From a virus, in IMG/VR virus record IMGVR_UViG_3300036861_000330, positions 1 through 64,000 of that record: a stretch of DNA of 64,000 nucleotides. One strand, written 5' to 3'. Of this stretch, positions 56,003 through 63,949 are shown piece after piece. The position numbers were made by a program, and so were the translations under genes. The first letter of the stretch is position 1. Each line of letters begins with the position of its first letter. Below the pieces are notes generated by a model. That model worked only from the letters and a program-made list of their open reading frames with translations. It had not been told where the DNA came from and did not search any database.

Positions 56003-56107
56003 GATGTGTGCAATCTTCGCCGAGTTGGAGGTTCGAGTCCTTCCCGGGGCTCTACGTGCCCCGGTAGTTTAATTGGCAGAACGCGGCTCCGTAAGCTGAC
56101 ACACATC
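56003..56107 (+). tRNA. Circularly permuted tRNA gene 2
   Basis: Same order: anticodon strand (C)GCCG (56018-56022), T arm GGAGG-TTCGAGT-CCTTC, acceptor CCGGGGC, T73, linker CTACGT, then acceptor GCCCCGG (7 of 7), TA, D arm GTTT..GAAC, anticodon strand CGGCT. The ends are joined by an 8-bp helix GATGTGTG/CACACATC (56003-56010, 56100-56107). The sequence after the stem is CCGTAAG, so GTA or CGT-type anticodons are possible. Confidence 0.7.
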
Positions 56108-56146
56108 TTTAAATGTGCGGGCGTGTGCAAATGAACATCACCCAAA

Positions 56147-56176
56147 GGCCGGGTCCGAAGGGTATCGGACCCGGCC
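56147..56176 (+). terminator. Strong hairpin after the permuted tRNAs
   Basis: GGCCGGGTCCGA-agggta-TCGGACCCGGCC, a 12-bp perfect stem without a T tract. Confidence 0.6.
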
Positions 56177-56204
56177 TGCCAAACTTCTGACGAAAGACAC
56201 GAAA

Positions 56205-56546
56205 ATGTTCAACGCAGATCTGGCAAGACTTGCAATCAAAGAAATTGAAGCCAACCCACAGGAGTGGTCTCAGGAGGTCTGGCGCTGTGAGACAGGGTAC
56301 TGTTTTGCTGGGTTTGTCGCGCTGGCAGCAGGTGCGCAGTGGGTGAATCCAACGCTCAATGAAGATGAAGACGATGATGATGACAACAATGTCATTACAC
56401 CTGATGGCAGGATATTGTCGTCATCCGACTATGCACGGGAGGTTCTTGGTGTTGGGGCCGCCGAGAGCGCCGAGCTGTTTTGGGGCGGCAATACCATCAG
56501 CAGTTTAAAGTATCAGGTGGGTCAACTCGCTAAAAGGCATGGGTAA
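56205..56546 (+). CDS. Conserved phage-type hypothetical protein, 113 aa
   Basis: ATG after GAAAGACACGAAA. Pattern IEANPQEWSQEVWRCETGYC then FAGFVALAAGAQWV recurs in many actinobacteriophage proteins of unknown role; an acidic insert (NEDEDDDDDN) follows. TAATG overlap to the next. Confidence 0.65.
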   Translation: MFNADLARLAIKEIEANPQEWSQEVWRCETGYCFAGFVALAAGAQWVNPTLNEDEDDDDDNNVITPDGRILSSSDYAREVLGVGAAESAELFWGGNTISSLKYQVGQLAKRHG

Positions 56547-56890
56547 TGGCAACGTTTCGAACGATGGCAGAGATCAACAACCAAATGGGCATTGATGCAG
56601 CAAAAGAACTTGTTTGTAAGTACCTTGACGACCTGCCAACCGACACAACCGATGCAATTGCTGCGTACTTACGGACTCGCGGGGTCACTGGCCAGCGTGT
56701 TAACCCTTCGCGATGCGTTCTTGCACAATGGCTTAGCGATATGACAGGGCTTTATATCCTTATAGGCATGATGGTTCATATACGCTTAACCAGTAATGCT
56801 TATGTAGCGACCGTCGTAGCACTTCCGAAAACAGCTCAACTGTTCATGCACGAATTTGATGCTGGCCTCTTTCCAGATCTTGCCGAGTGA
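56546..56890 (+). CDS. Hypothetical protein, paralogue of 18510-18833
   Basis: ATG in TAATG. TDAIAAYLRTRGVTGQRVNP and CVLAQWLSDMTG match IAEFLVREGVQGVRRSPYDC and the following WLKAKTE of the earlier gene. Function unknown. Confidence 0.65.
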   Translation: MATFRTMAEINNQMGIDAAKELVCKYLDDLPTDTTDAIAAYLRTRGVTGQRVNPSRCVLAQWLSDMTGLYILIGMMVHIRLTSNAYVATVVALPKTAQLFMHEFDAGLFPDLAE

Positions 56891-56901
56891 AGGAGTGTAT
56901 A

Positions 56902-57210
56902 GTGGCGCTGAAGTTTCCGTGGAACCTCTTTTATGAACCAACTGATCTCCGGATGGACAGCACCCCAATGGGAGGTGGACGTTCGCTTGGAGGTATACTA
57001 CTTGGTGCTGCGGTGACAGCAGTGGCAGCCGGTGTTGGGCGCAGCCAAGGGAGAAGCAGCAGTGGGCAAAGACTAGCACAGCAGCATTCGCTGGTTGGTA
57101 TGGCTCCACTTGCGAAGCCGCAAGGAACCAAGCTTGGCGACTATGACACGAATGTCTGGAACACTCGTCGCCAGTGGCCCAGTGAAGCGCACAACCAACA
57201 ATGGAAGTGA
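56902..57210 (+). CDS. Hypothetical protein with Gly/Ala-rich segment, 102 aa
   Basis: GTG after AAGGAGTGTATA. A Gly/Ala stretch (GGRSLGGILLGAAVTAVAAG) may be a short membrane segment. Unrecognised. Confidence 0.55.
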   Translation: MALKFPWNLFYEPTDLRMDSTPMGGGRSLGGILLGAAVTAVAAGVGRSQGRSSSGQRLAQQHSLVGMAPLAKPQGTKLGDYDTNVWNTRRQWPSEAHNQQWK

Positions 57211-57212
57211 GT

Positions 57213-57716
57213 ATGGACCGGCAATGGCACAAGAGTACACTCAGTGCTCAAACCAACTGTGTCGAAGTGTGGCACAAGAGCACCTACAGCGGAGTCAACG
57301 CCTGTGTTGAAATGTGGCGCAAGAGCACCAGGAGCGGCACTAAAGAATGCGTCGAGGTCGGCATGGAAGATGAAGAAATTCATGTCCGTGACTCCAAAGA
57401 CCGTGACGGGCCAGTGCTGGTCTTTACTGGAAAGGAATGGGATGCATTTCTTGCAGGGGTAAAAGCTGGCGAGTTTGATCGCAAGCTCATAGTGGGGAGG
57501 GCAGCAGCAGGAACAGGTTATAAATGGGGAGGGGAGGAAGAACTTATGACTGCTGGCCATGCCTTTATCGCTGAGTTCGAGCGAGAGTTCGGTCCCGTTC
57601 CAGAGGAAGTTCTCGCCGAAGTCCAGCGAAATTGGCGCAAGGCCACCCGGAGTGGCACTAATGCGGCCGGCGTGAAGGATGGCGAGTTCGATCTCCAACA
57701 GAAGGGTTCTGCATGA
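57213..57716 (+). CDS. DUF397 protein with repeated recognition motif, 167 aa
   Basis: ATG 5 bases after GGAAG. The DUF397 start W-x-K-S-T-x-S-x4-C-V-E appears three times in a row (WHKSTLSAQTNCVEV, WHKSTYSGVNACVEM, WRKSTRSGTKECVEV), then the domain continues EIHVRDSKDRDGPVLVFTGK with EWDAFLAGVKAGEFD, and a fourth partial copy (NWRKATRSGTN) ends the protein. DUF397 is essentially confined to actinobacteria, where members pair with helix-turn-helix regulators. Confidence 0.85.
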   Translation: MDRQWHKSTLSAQTNCVEVWHKSTYSGVNACVEMWRKSTRSGTKECVEVGMEDEEIHVRDSKDRDGPVLVFTGKEWDAFLAGVKAGEFDRKLIVGRAAAGTGYKWGGEEELMTAGHAFIAEFEREFGPVPEEVLAEVQRNWRKATRSGTNAAGVKDGEFDLQQKGSA

Positions 57717-59794
57717 CGACGCGACTCCGTCCGTACTGGCCACTGCTGGTCATTGTTGCGGTGCTTGCAGCAGCGATGGCAACAATGGCCCCGCCAGCAC
57801 ATGCTGACACGCTTCAAGTTGACTGTACGAACACCACATACGTTGACGGCACCAACAACACCCAGAAGAAGAAAAACTTTGGCTCCGCGACGGATCTGGT
57901 CATCAAAGGGACGACCAAGTTTGCATTTGTCGAGTGTGTGGTTGCTGGTGTGCCTACAGGCGCAACCAGTATAAGTGGCACGCTGAATGTTTTCAGCCGT
58001 TCCGTGAACACAGCGCACACCGTTCGGTTGCATAACCAACCGACTGCATGGGTTGAGAACACTGTCACCTGGAACACATTGCACACCTTTGATGCCGCCG
58101 TGTTGGCCAGCGCACCTGGGGACCTGGTTCCCGGCGCTGGCGAGTCTGTGAACCTGCTGGCATCGACAGTGACAGGCAATGGTACGTTCCGCTTTGCCCT
58201 TGACACAACTACGACCACCGACCAGTTTTACGCCAGTGACGACTACACAACTGACATCACCCGCCGACCGAAGCTGACGGTTACTTACACACCAGCACCG
58301 CCGCCACCAACCCCGCCAACAGTGACGACCGGTGCAGCCAGCAACATTACGGAAACTAGTGTCACATTGAACGGCACGGTCAACCCAAACGGTGCAGCGA
58401 CTACGTGCCATTTCGACTACGGTACAACGACCGGCTACGGCAGCGTGACGCCTGATGACACCTCACCAGGATCAGGGACTACCGCAGTGCCAGTGTTAGC
58501 GAACGTAACTGGCCTGACTGCGAATACGCTCTACCACTTCCGGTTGTCCTGTACGAACTTGGCTGGTACCACAAACGGGTCGGACGCTACGTTCACAACT
58601 ACGTCAACACCACCGCCTAGCTGCATCCATACCGCCGACTACGGCACGCCAGCCCTCGCTGTTACGGCTACACCAGTGGATGGTTGTCTGATTGTTGATG
58701 CAAACTACACATTAACCAGTAGCCTCACCATCAACAAGTCGATGCAACTGCTGTGTCAGACGACTGGCACCGGGTTTAATGCACCAAATGGTGGTGCATT
58801 TGGTGGTCTTATCAGGATCAACAATGGTACGACCGGTGTTGACGAAGTCACCGTCGATGGGTGCGAACTGTACGGGACTGGCGCGATTACGACAGGGCTC
58901 CAAGCGGTTACAACTGGTGGAGTTGTCGGCTGCGACGTTCCCGTCACTGGCTGCATGTTCGGTGCAAAACTGCAACACCTAAATATGCACAACATTGGGT
59001 CTGGGTACCAGACTAGCTCGGGAAGCCCTCAGCGGTTCGTGTACCTGACGGACTCGAACTGCCACGACGTGGAAGGGTCGTGTGCTGGATTCTTCGGGTC
59101 AAGTGAGTTCGACATCTCGATCCTGCGTAACACGTTTACGAATACTCAAGTTGGTGGCCGGACAGGGAATGCTGCCATTCAGACCGGTGGCACAACGAGC
59201 AATGCTCATGGTCGGTTCACCATTCAGGGCAACATGATCACCAACCCCGCGCCATGCACGGTCAATAAGGTTGGTATTGGGCTTGACCAGATTAGCAACT
59301 CGCTAATCGGTGGGATAACGGCAACGCCAGGAACCGGTGACGGGAACCTCTACGAGCACTGCCTGCCAAGCGGCGCATCTGGCGAGGGTATCGTCGTCAA
59401 CGGCCCCAACAACCAGATCAAGGGCAACAAGGTCCTGGGTGTGGGGAACGGCAGCATCACGCTTATTACGTATGGCAACCCGAACCAGGCCAACACCAAC
59501 AACGTGTTAGACAACAACTACACCGACGGACTTGGGCTGACTGGTGGCCAAGGTATTGCACTGTCGTTCCCGAGCGCAGCACTTGGTGGTGCAACTCCGG
59601 TCACGGGCCTGCGGGTCACCAACAGTACCCATATCAACCAGCCGTTTGGACTCCAAGCCTACGGCTACGGCGGAGGGACCGTGCTGCCTGGCTCCGACAA
59701 CCAGGCCAACAACAACAACTTCGGCAACGGCTGCGCATGGGACGTGGTTGTTCATACCGGCACAGGGAATACCCCCACATCATGCGACGCATAA
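57713..59794 (+). CDS. Secreted multidomain protein (DNRLRE, Fn3-like, beta-helix)
   Basis: ATG in ATGA. 693 aa. Signal peptide about 1-31 ending PPAHADTLQ. Residues 32-195 match a DNRLRE/CBM96-type domain (KNFGSATDLVIKG, AWVENTVTWNT). A Pro-rich linker leads to an Fn3-like domain (SVTLNGTVNPNGAATTCHFD ... NTLYHFRLSC). From about 310 onward Gly/Asn-rich repeats fit a right-handed beta-helix. Extracellular adhesin or polysaccharide-active protein; GC and Thr content are higher than in the replication genes. Confidence 0.75.
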   Translation: MTTRLRPYWPLLVIVAVLAAAMATMAPPAHADTLQVDCTNTTYVDGTNNTQKKKNFGSATDLVIKGTTKFAFVECVVAGVPTGATSISGTLNVFSRSVNTAHTVRLHNQPTAWVENTVTWNTLHTFDAAVLASAPGDLVPGAGESVNLLASTVTGNGTFRFALDTTTTTDQFYASDDYTTDITRRPKLTVTYTPAPPPPTPPTVTTGAASNITETSVTLNGTVNPNGAATTCHFDYGTTTGYGSVTPDDTSPGSGTTAVPVLANVTGLTANTLYHFRLSCTNLAGTTNGSDATFTTTSTPPPSCIHTADYGTPALAVTATPVDGCLIVDANYTLTSSLTINKSMQLLCQTTGTGFNAPNGGAFGGLIRINNGTTGVDEVTVDGCELYGTGAITTGLQAVTTGGVVGCDVPVTGCMFGAKLQHLNMHNIGSGYQTSSGSPQRFVYLTDSNCHDVEGSCAGFFGSSEFDISILRNTFTNTQVGGRTGNAAIQTGGTTSNAHGRFTIQGNMITNPAPCTVNKVGIGLDQISNSLIGGITATPGTGDGNLYEHCLPSGASGEGIVVNGPNNQIKGNKVLGVGNGSITLITYGNPNQANTNNVLDNNYTDGLGLTGGQGIALSFPSAALGGATPVTGLRVTNSTHINQPFGLQAYGYGGGTVLPGSDNQANNNNFGNGCAWDVVVHTGTGNTPTSCDA

Positions 59795-59805
59795 GGGGAA
59801 CCAAC

Positions 59806-60318
59806 ATGACCCAGCGAGTGGTACAGCCCAGCATCAGAACGGCGATAGCACTACTGTCAGTAACTATTGTGATGTTGGTGGGTCTGCTGGTCGCCACACA
59901 GCAACCAGCAGATGCAACGGTCTTTAGTTGCAAGACCTCACAAACGTCATACCGAGGCTGGTCAACATCGGCGCGGCTGTGTGCTGAGCACGGCGCAGGC
60001 TGGTACCGAAGCTGGGCTCAGGCACAGACATGGAACACCGCGACGGGCGCTGGGGTCGCAGCGAACTACTCCTTCACCGACCTGTCGCTGTGGTACTACT
60101 GCAACACAGGTATATGCTATGCGTACGACTTTGTTGACCGGAGCGGGTTCGTCGGAGTGTTGGTCGCGACCACGCACGGCAACAACATCGGCTGCCCAGG
60201 TGCCAGCAATACGGGGAAGGTCGATATCGTCTCTGTGAACACACGCTACCCAGACGGGGTGCTGCGAAGCTGGTCGCCTGCCGAGGCGACCGGGATCGCA
60301 TTCAACAGTAATTGTTGA
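59806..60318 (+). CDS. Secreted Cys-containing protein, 170 aa
   Basis: ATG after AAGGGGAACCAAC. Signal peptide with a long hydrophobic core (AIALLSVTIVMLVGLLVATQ) and PADA cleavage region. The mature part is rich in Trp, Tyr and Cys (SARLCAEH, WYYCNTGICYAYD, IGCPGA), probably disulfide-stabilised. Unrecognised. Confidence 0.65.
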   Translation: MTQRVVQPSIRTAIALLSVTIVMLVGLLVATQQPADATVFSCKTSQTSYRGWSTSARLCAEHGAGWYRSWAQAQTWNTATGAGVAANYSFTDLSLWYYCNTGICYAYDFVDRSGFVGVLVATTHGNNIGCPGASNTGKVDIVSVNTRYPDGVLRSWSPAEATGIAFNSNC

Positions 60319-60325
60319 CCCTCCT

Positions 60326-60449
60326 AGCACAACACCTGAGTAGGGAGGTGGTCGTGCTATAGGGGACTGCGCCGGGAGCACATGGGCAGGTGGAGAGAAG
60401 TCATCGCATAGTGATGCGGGAAGCAACTTCTGCCGCAAACTCCACCTGC
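60326..60449 (+). ncRNA. Structured region between secreted-protein genes
   Basis: A hairpin TAGCAC/GTGCTA (60326-60362 region) is followed by GCAGGTGGAG (60386-60395) pairing with CTCCACCTGC (60440-60449); within it AGAAGT/ACTTCT and CGCAT/ATGCG continue the stem. Leader or processing element inferred. Confidence 0.45.
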
Positions 60450-60479
60450 TCAGCCATTTTGTTGACGAAAGGGTACGGC

Positions 60480-61457
60480 ATGTCCAAGGCAGTACATCGC
60501 AGAGCAGTTACTCTCGCAGCAGTTATCGCGCTGTTGCTTGGTGCATTTGTACTGATCAATGGGGCAGGTGGTGGCGGAAGGGCGAATGCCGTCGTACCGC
60601 CAAGCGCAACTTCGCAGCACTTCCCAGCGCATGTGCACACTGACCGTGGAGGGTTTGCGACCCTCAACCTTCAGGTGCCAGTGAGCCCAGCCAACGTTGT
60701 CATCAAGGTGGCAGCCGGTGGGACACACCTTGCTGGGGAGGATCCCAGCTTTGCGACGGTGAACTTCGCAGGGTATGTGGACTCGGACACGATCCGTGTT
60801 CGCATCATTGGCTGGCATGCCATTGTCAGTACTGGTCGCGCAGAGTTCCGGTACTACTCAAATAAGGACGCAGACCTGTTCGTGGACGTGTACGAGCGGA
60901 CTGCTGGCCCTGTCCCACCAACTACTGCACCACCAACTACTGCACCACCAACTACTGCACCACCAACTACTGCACCACCAACCACTGCACCAACTCCGAC
61001 AACTGTCCCCCCAACTACTACACCACCAACCAGTGCCGACCTGGCAGCCGGCAAGTCAGTGACTCCAACGACTGCCAAGGTTGGCGAAACTGTTATCTAC
61101 ACGCTGTCCGTCAAGAACAATGGGCCACTGGCTGCTGTCGGCACGGTGATCAAGGACAAGCTGCCAGCCGGTTTGAAGGTGGTCGATACAGCTACAAATC
61201 CACTGCCACTTAACTGCTCTGTCACCGGTGACCCAGCGACAACTGGCCAGACTGTGCTCTGCACACAGGGTGGGGTCGCTGTTGGCGCTACTGAGACAGA
61301 TGTCGTCAAGGCTACAGTAGTCGCCCCAGCCACTCCCGGTAACACCCTTACCAACACCGTCGGAGTGGATGCCAGTACGGATGACGCTGTTAGTGGCAAC
61401 AACTCCGCAACGGCATCAGTGATCGTGCTGTCAACTCCACCTCCCGCAATCGGTTAA
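60480..61457 (+). CDS. Secreted protein with Pro-Thr repeats and DUF11 domain
   Basis: ATG after GAAAGGGTACGGC. 325 aa: signal peptide about 1-36; a beta domain (residues 40-140); a repeat of PPTTA (about 8 copies); then a DUF11-type domain (SVTPTTAKVGETVIYTLSVK ... IKDKLPAGLKVVDTATNP ... NTVGVDAST). No sorting signal at the end. Probably secreted or loosely surface-bound. Confidence 0.75.
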   Translation: MSKAVHRRAVTLAAVIALLLGAFVLINGAGGGGRANAVVPPSATSQHFPAHVHTDRGGFATLNLQVPVSPANVVIKVAAGGTHLAGEDPSFATVNFAGYVDSDTIRVRIIGWHAIVSTGRAEFRYYSNKDADLFVDVYERTAGPVPPTTAPPTTAPPTTAPPTTAPPTTAPTPTTVPPTTTPPTSADLAAGKSVTPTTAKVGETVIYTLSVKNNGPLAAVGTVIKDKLPAGLKVVDTATNPLPLNCSVTGDPATTGQTVLCTQGGVAVGATETDVVKATVVAPATPGNTLTNTVGVDASTDDAVSGNNSATASVIVLSTPPPAIG

Positions 61458-61463
61458 CCAAAC

Positions 61464-61533
61464 GTGACGGGGCAGAGCAAACACGAATACGGTGTGCCAG
61501 TTGCGTGAGCGGCAACCAGCTCTGCCCCGTCAC
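61464..61533 (+). ncRNA. 15-bp stem-bounded intergenic element
   Basis: GTGACGGGGCAGAGC pairs perfectly with 61519-61533; inside, GTTGC/GCAAC. Lies between two secreted-protein genes. Not followed by a T run. Confidence 0.55.
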
Positions 61534-61548
61534 CAACCTAGAAAGGGC

Positions 61549-62382
61549 ATGATGCGTCGTCGAATTCTCCCAGTTGTTGCGTTTCTCGTCCTGGCCTTCG
61601 TCGCAGGTATTGCAGTCGCGGCATCCCCTGGATGGCTTGTACGAACCGACTACTCGCACAGTTTAAACGACGATCCAATCCTGCTCCCAGGACAACCAGG
61701 CGCGAGCCATTTGCACGACTTTTTGTGCAATACCAGCACTAATGCCAACTCGACGTTTGCCAGCATGCAAGCTGCGGCAACCAACTGTCAGATTGCAGCA
61801 GAAAAGGCTGGAATCTGGGCACCAGCGCTATATCAGAACGGCGTGAAGGTTAACCCAACCGGTGTCAGTACTCGCCAGCAAAATTATTATCGCGATAACA
61901 ACTTGACGGTTGGAACGCCAGTTGAACCATTCCCGTCTGACTTCCGGATGATTGCTGGTAATGCCAATGCCACCAGCGAAGCAACGAACCCCAAGCTAGG
62001 GAGCGAACTGTACTGGGGCTGCTCAGACAATTCTGTGCCTGGAAAGCCAAAAGCACCCCCTGCCTCTTGCCCAACTGGGATTATCTCCCTCCATGTTGGG
62101 TTCCCGAACTGCTGGAATGGCGTGAAAGACCCAACGAACGACACACCAAACCTGAAATACCCATCTGGTGGCGTGTGTCCAGCAGGCTTTACTCGAAAGT
62201 TGCCACGTTACATTCTACGTCTGGAATATCCAGTCGGGACCACAACGGGAACCATCACGCTGAGTTCTGGGCCGTACTACACTGTCCATGCGGACTACTG
62301 GTTCGTCTGGGATGAAGTGCGCTTCAACGAGCTGGTACAAAATTGCCTGAATGCTGACGTAGACTGCGGAACCAACCCCTAA
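61549..62382 (+). CDS. Secreted DUF1996 protein, 277 aa
   Basis: ATG after GAAAGGGC (a second ATG follows). Signal peptide about 1-26. The DUF1996 pattern is clear: DPILLPGQPGASHLHDFLCN with the conserved H-x-H-D-F, WAPALYQNGVKV, then LHVGFPNCWNGV and CPAGFTRKLPRYILRLEYPV. The family is common in actinobacteria and fungi; function unknown. Confidence 0.85.
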   Translation: MMRRRILPVVAFLVLAFVAGIAVAASPGWLVRTDYSHSLNDDPILLPGQPGASHLHDFLCNTSTNANSTFASMQAAATNCQIAAEKAGIWAPALYQNGVKVNPTGVSTRQQNYYRDNNLTVGTPVEPFPSDFRMIAGNANATSEATNPKLGSELYWGCSDNSVPGKPKAPPASCPTGIISLHVGFPNCWNGVKDPTNDTPNLKYPSGGVCPAGFTRKLPRYILRLEYPVGTTTGTITLSSGPYYTVHADYWFVWDEVRFNELVQNCLNADVDCGTNP

Positions 62383-62393
62383 CAGGAGACGTG

Positions 62394-62792
62394 ATGCGGA
62401 AACTTTTTGCAAGTACCACGCTGGCAGCATTAGCAGTAGCATTACTGGCATCAACAGCGCACGCAGCAGTGGACAAGAACTGCGGTGACTACACCTCGAA
62501 AGCGGCTGCGCAAGCCGCGTTGAATGCAGATCCATCCGACCCGAACGGCCTTGACGCACTCCCAGGTCGCGCCGATGGAAACGATGATCGCACAAACGGT
62601 GGCCACGGTGATGGGCAGGCATGCGAGTCGTACCCATACCCAGACAGTTCAAGTACCGTTACAGGCGGTGGAACGACAAAGGCTGGCTCATTGCCACTTA
62701 CTGGACCAAGTCCATACGCCCCTGTGGGGTTTGGACTCCTTATTGTTGGCGCAGCGCTCCTGCTCGCTACACGAAAGGCCCACAGGGGGTGA
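62394..62792 (+). CDS. LPLTG-anchored Excalibur-like surface protein, 132 aa
   Basis: ATG after GGAGACGTG. Signal peptide ending STAHA-AVDK; an Excalibur-like module (KNCGDYTSKAAAQAALNADP, DGNDDRTNGGHGDGQACESY) likely binding calcium; a Ser/Thr linker; then LPLTG, a membrane helix and RKAHRG. Sortase anchoring to a Gram-positive host wall is implied. The last codons contain a GCCCACAGGGGG near-palindrome. Confidence 0.85.
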   Translation: MRKLFASTTLAALAVALLASTAHAAVDKNCGDYTSKAAAQAALNADPSDPNGLDALPGRADGNDDRTNGGHGDGQACESYPYPDSSSTVTGGGTTKAGSLPLTGPSPYAPVGFGLLIVGAALLLATRKAHRG

Positions 62793-62888
62793 TGGCACTG
62801 AGCAACAGCACTACATGGAGCTAACGTAGCACAACGTCTATGCAGAAGCCGAAAATCTAAAGGAACGGCGGCGTTGTAACACACAAAG

Positions 62889-62938
62889 TCCGACCCTACC
62901 TGGAAGGTCTCGCGGCGGCGAGCAGGTAGGGTCGGACA
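62889..62938 (+). ncRNA. 15-bp hairpin between arrays
   Basis: GTCCGACCCTACCTG pairs perfectly with 62924-62938; an inner CTCGC/GCGAG helix tops it. A degenerate repeat unit precedes it and the large array follows. Confidence 0.55.
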
Positions 62939-62943
62939 TCTTT

Positions 62944-63354
62944 GGCGCTTAATGACCGGACGAAAATCTGTGATACAGTCGGCGCCTATAGAAGCCTCGA
63001 AAATCTAACGCTGAAACGGCGTCTATGAACCTGACGAAAATCTAGCCCGACACCGGCGCCTACGCATGGGACGAAAGTCTGCTCGAACCTCGGCGCCTAT
63101 TAGAAGTACGAAAATCTGTGATAGTGTCGGCGCCTACGCGGTTTGCGCAAAGCTAGAGTGTACGCGGCGCCTGCTACATTTCGAATGACTAGGGGATCTC
63201 GGCGCCTGACACGAACGCGAATATCTACAGCAGGTTCGGCGCCTAGGGACTCTGCGAAAATCTATATCCGGCTCGGCGCCTAGGGACTTAGCGAAAATCT
63301 ATATCCCACGCGGCGCCTATGGACTCAGCGAAAATCTAAGTTTGGCCCGGCGCT
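62944..63354 (+). repeat. GGCGCC/CGAAAATCT array, 11 units
   Basis: Longest regular array. Most cores are perfect. Two neighbouring units share TAGGGACT before and TATATCC after the core, showing tandem duplication followed by divergence of spacers only. Confidence 0.93.
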
Positions 63355-63359
63355 GTAGT

Positions 63360-63430
63360 GCCCACGTGGCTGAGTGGTGAGGCGCAGGTCTGCAAAACCT
63401 GCTTCCCCGGTTCGATTCCGGGCGTGGGCT
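63360..63430 (+). tRNA. tRNA-Cys (GCA)
   Basis: Acceptor GCCCACG/CGTGGGC; anticodon stem CAGGT/ACCTG, loop CTGCAAA. Confidence 0.9.
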
Positions 63431-63436
63431 CGTAGA

Positions 63437-63509
63437 GGGGCTGTAGCTCATATGGCAGAGCGCTGCGTTCGCATCGCAGAGGTAATGGGTTCAATTCCCA
63501 TCAGCTCCA
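63437..63509 (+). tRNA. tRNA-Ala (CGC)
   Basis: Acceptor GGGGCTG/CAGCTCC; anticodon stem CTGCG/CGCAG, loop TTCGCAT. Confidence 0.9.
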
Positions 63510-63512
63510 CAT

Positions 63513-63555
63513 GGCGTCTATGCCTGAGGCGAAAATCTGTGCTATTCGCGGCGCC
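63513..63555 (+). repeat. GGCGCC/CGAAAATCT repeat, 1 unit
   Basis: GGCGTC ... CGAAAATCT ... GGCGCC between the two tRNA-Ala genes. Confidence 0.88.
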
Positions 63556-63559
63556 AGTA

Positions 63560-63633
63560 GGGGCTATAGCTCAATTTGGCAGAGCGCTTGCGTGGCACGC
63601 AAGAGGTTGTGGGTTCGAGTCCCACTAGCTCCA
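63560..63633 (+). tRNA. tRNA-Ala (GGC)
   Basis: Acceptor GGGGCTA/TAGCTCC; anticodon stem CTTGC/GCAAG, loop GTGGCAC. Confidence 0.88.
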
Positions 63634-63647
63634 CGAAGTATCTATTT

Positions 63648-63836
63648 GGCGCCTTTTCCTCAGTCGGAAGTCTGTCCCTCGCACGGCGCCTATTTCTCTG
63701 CGGAAAGCTAATGTACGATCGGCGCCTACTTGGTACTCGGTTATCTAAAGATCTCACGGCGCCTGTCTCCGACTCGCGAGTCTATGTAGCTCACGGCGCC
63801 TAAGTCGCCACGCAAGTCTCTTTACCTATCGGCGCC
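63648..63836 (+). repeat. GGCGCC/CGAAAATCT array, 5 units
   Basis: Cores CGGAAGTCT, CGGAAAGCT, CGGTTATCT, CGCGAGTCT, CGCAAGTCT: more drifted than other arrays but with intact GGCGCC boundaries. A sixth partial unit follows. Confidence 0.85.
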
Positions 63837-63876
63837 TTTGAGAGCCACAACTATCTAAACAGAACGCAGCTAACAC

Positions 63877-63949
63877 GGGCGATAGCGAAGCTTGGTATCG
63901 CGTCTGGTTTGGGACCAGAAGACCGGGGGTTCAAATCCCTCTCGCCCGA
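63877..63949 (+). tRNA. tRNA-Pro (TGG)
   Basis: Acceptor CGGGCGA/TCGCCCG; anticodon stem TCTGG/CCAGA, loop TTTGGGA. Confidence 0.9.

Noticed and set aside
63374-63803. Several 60-85 aa frames over the terminal tRNA genes
   Set aside because: They are translations of tRNA T arms (GSIP/SSPxxP-like strings) and repeat units.
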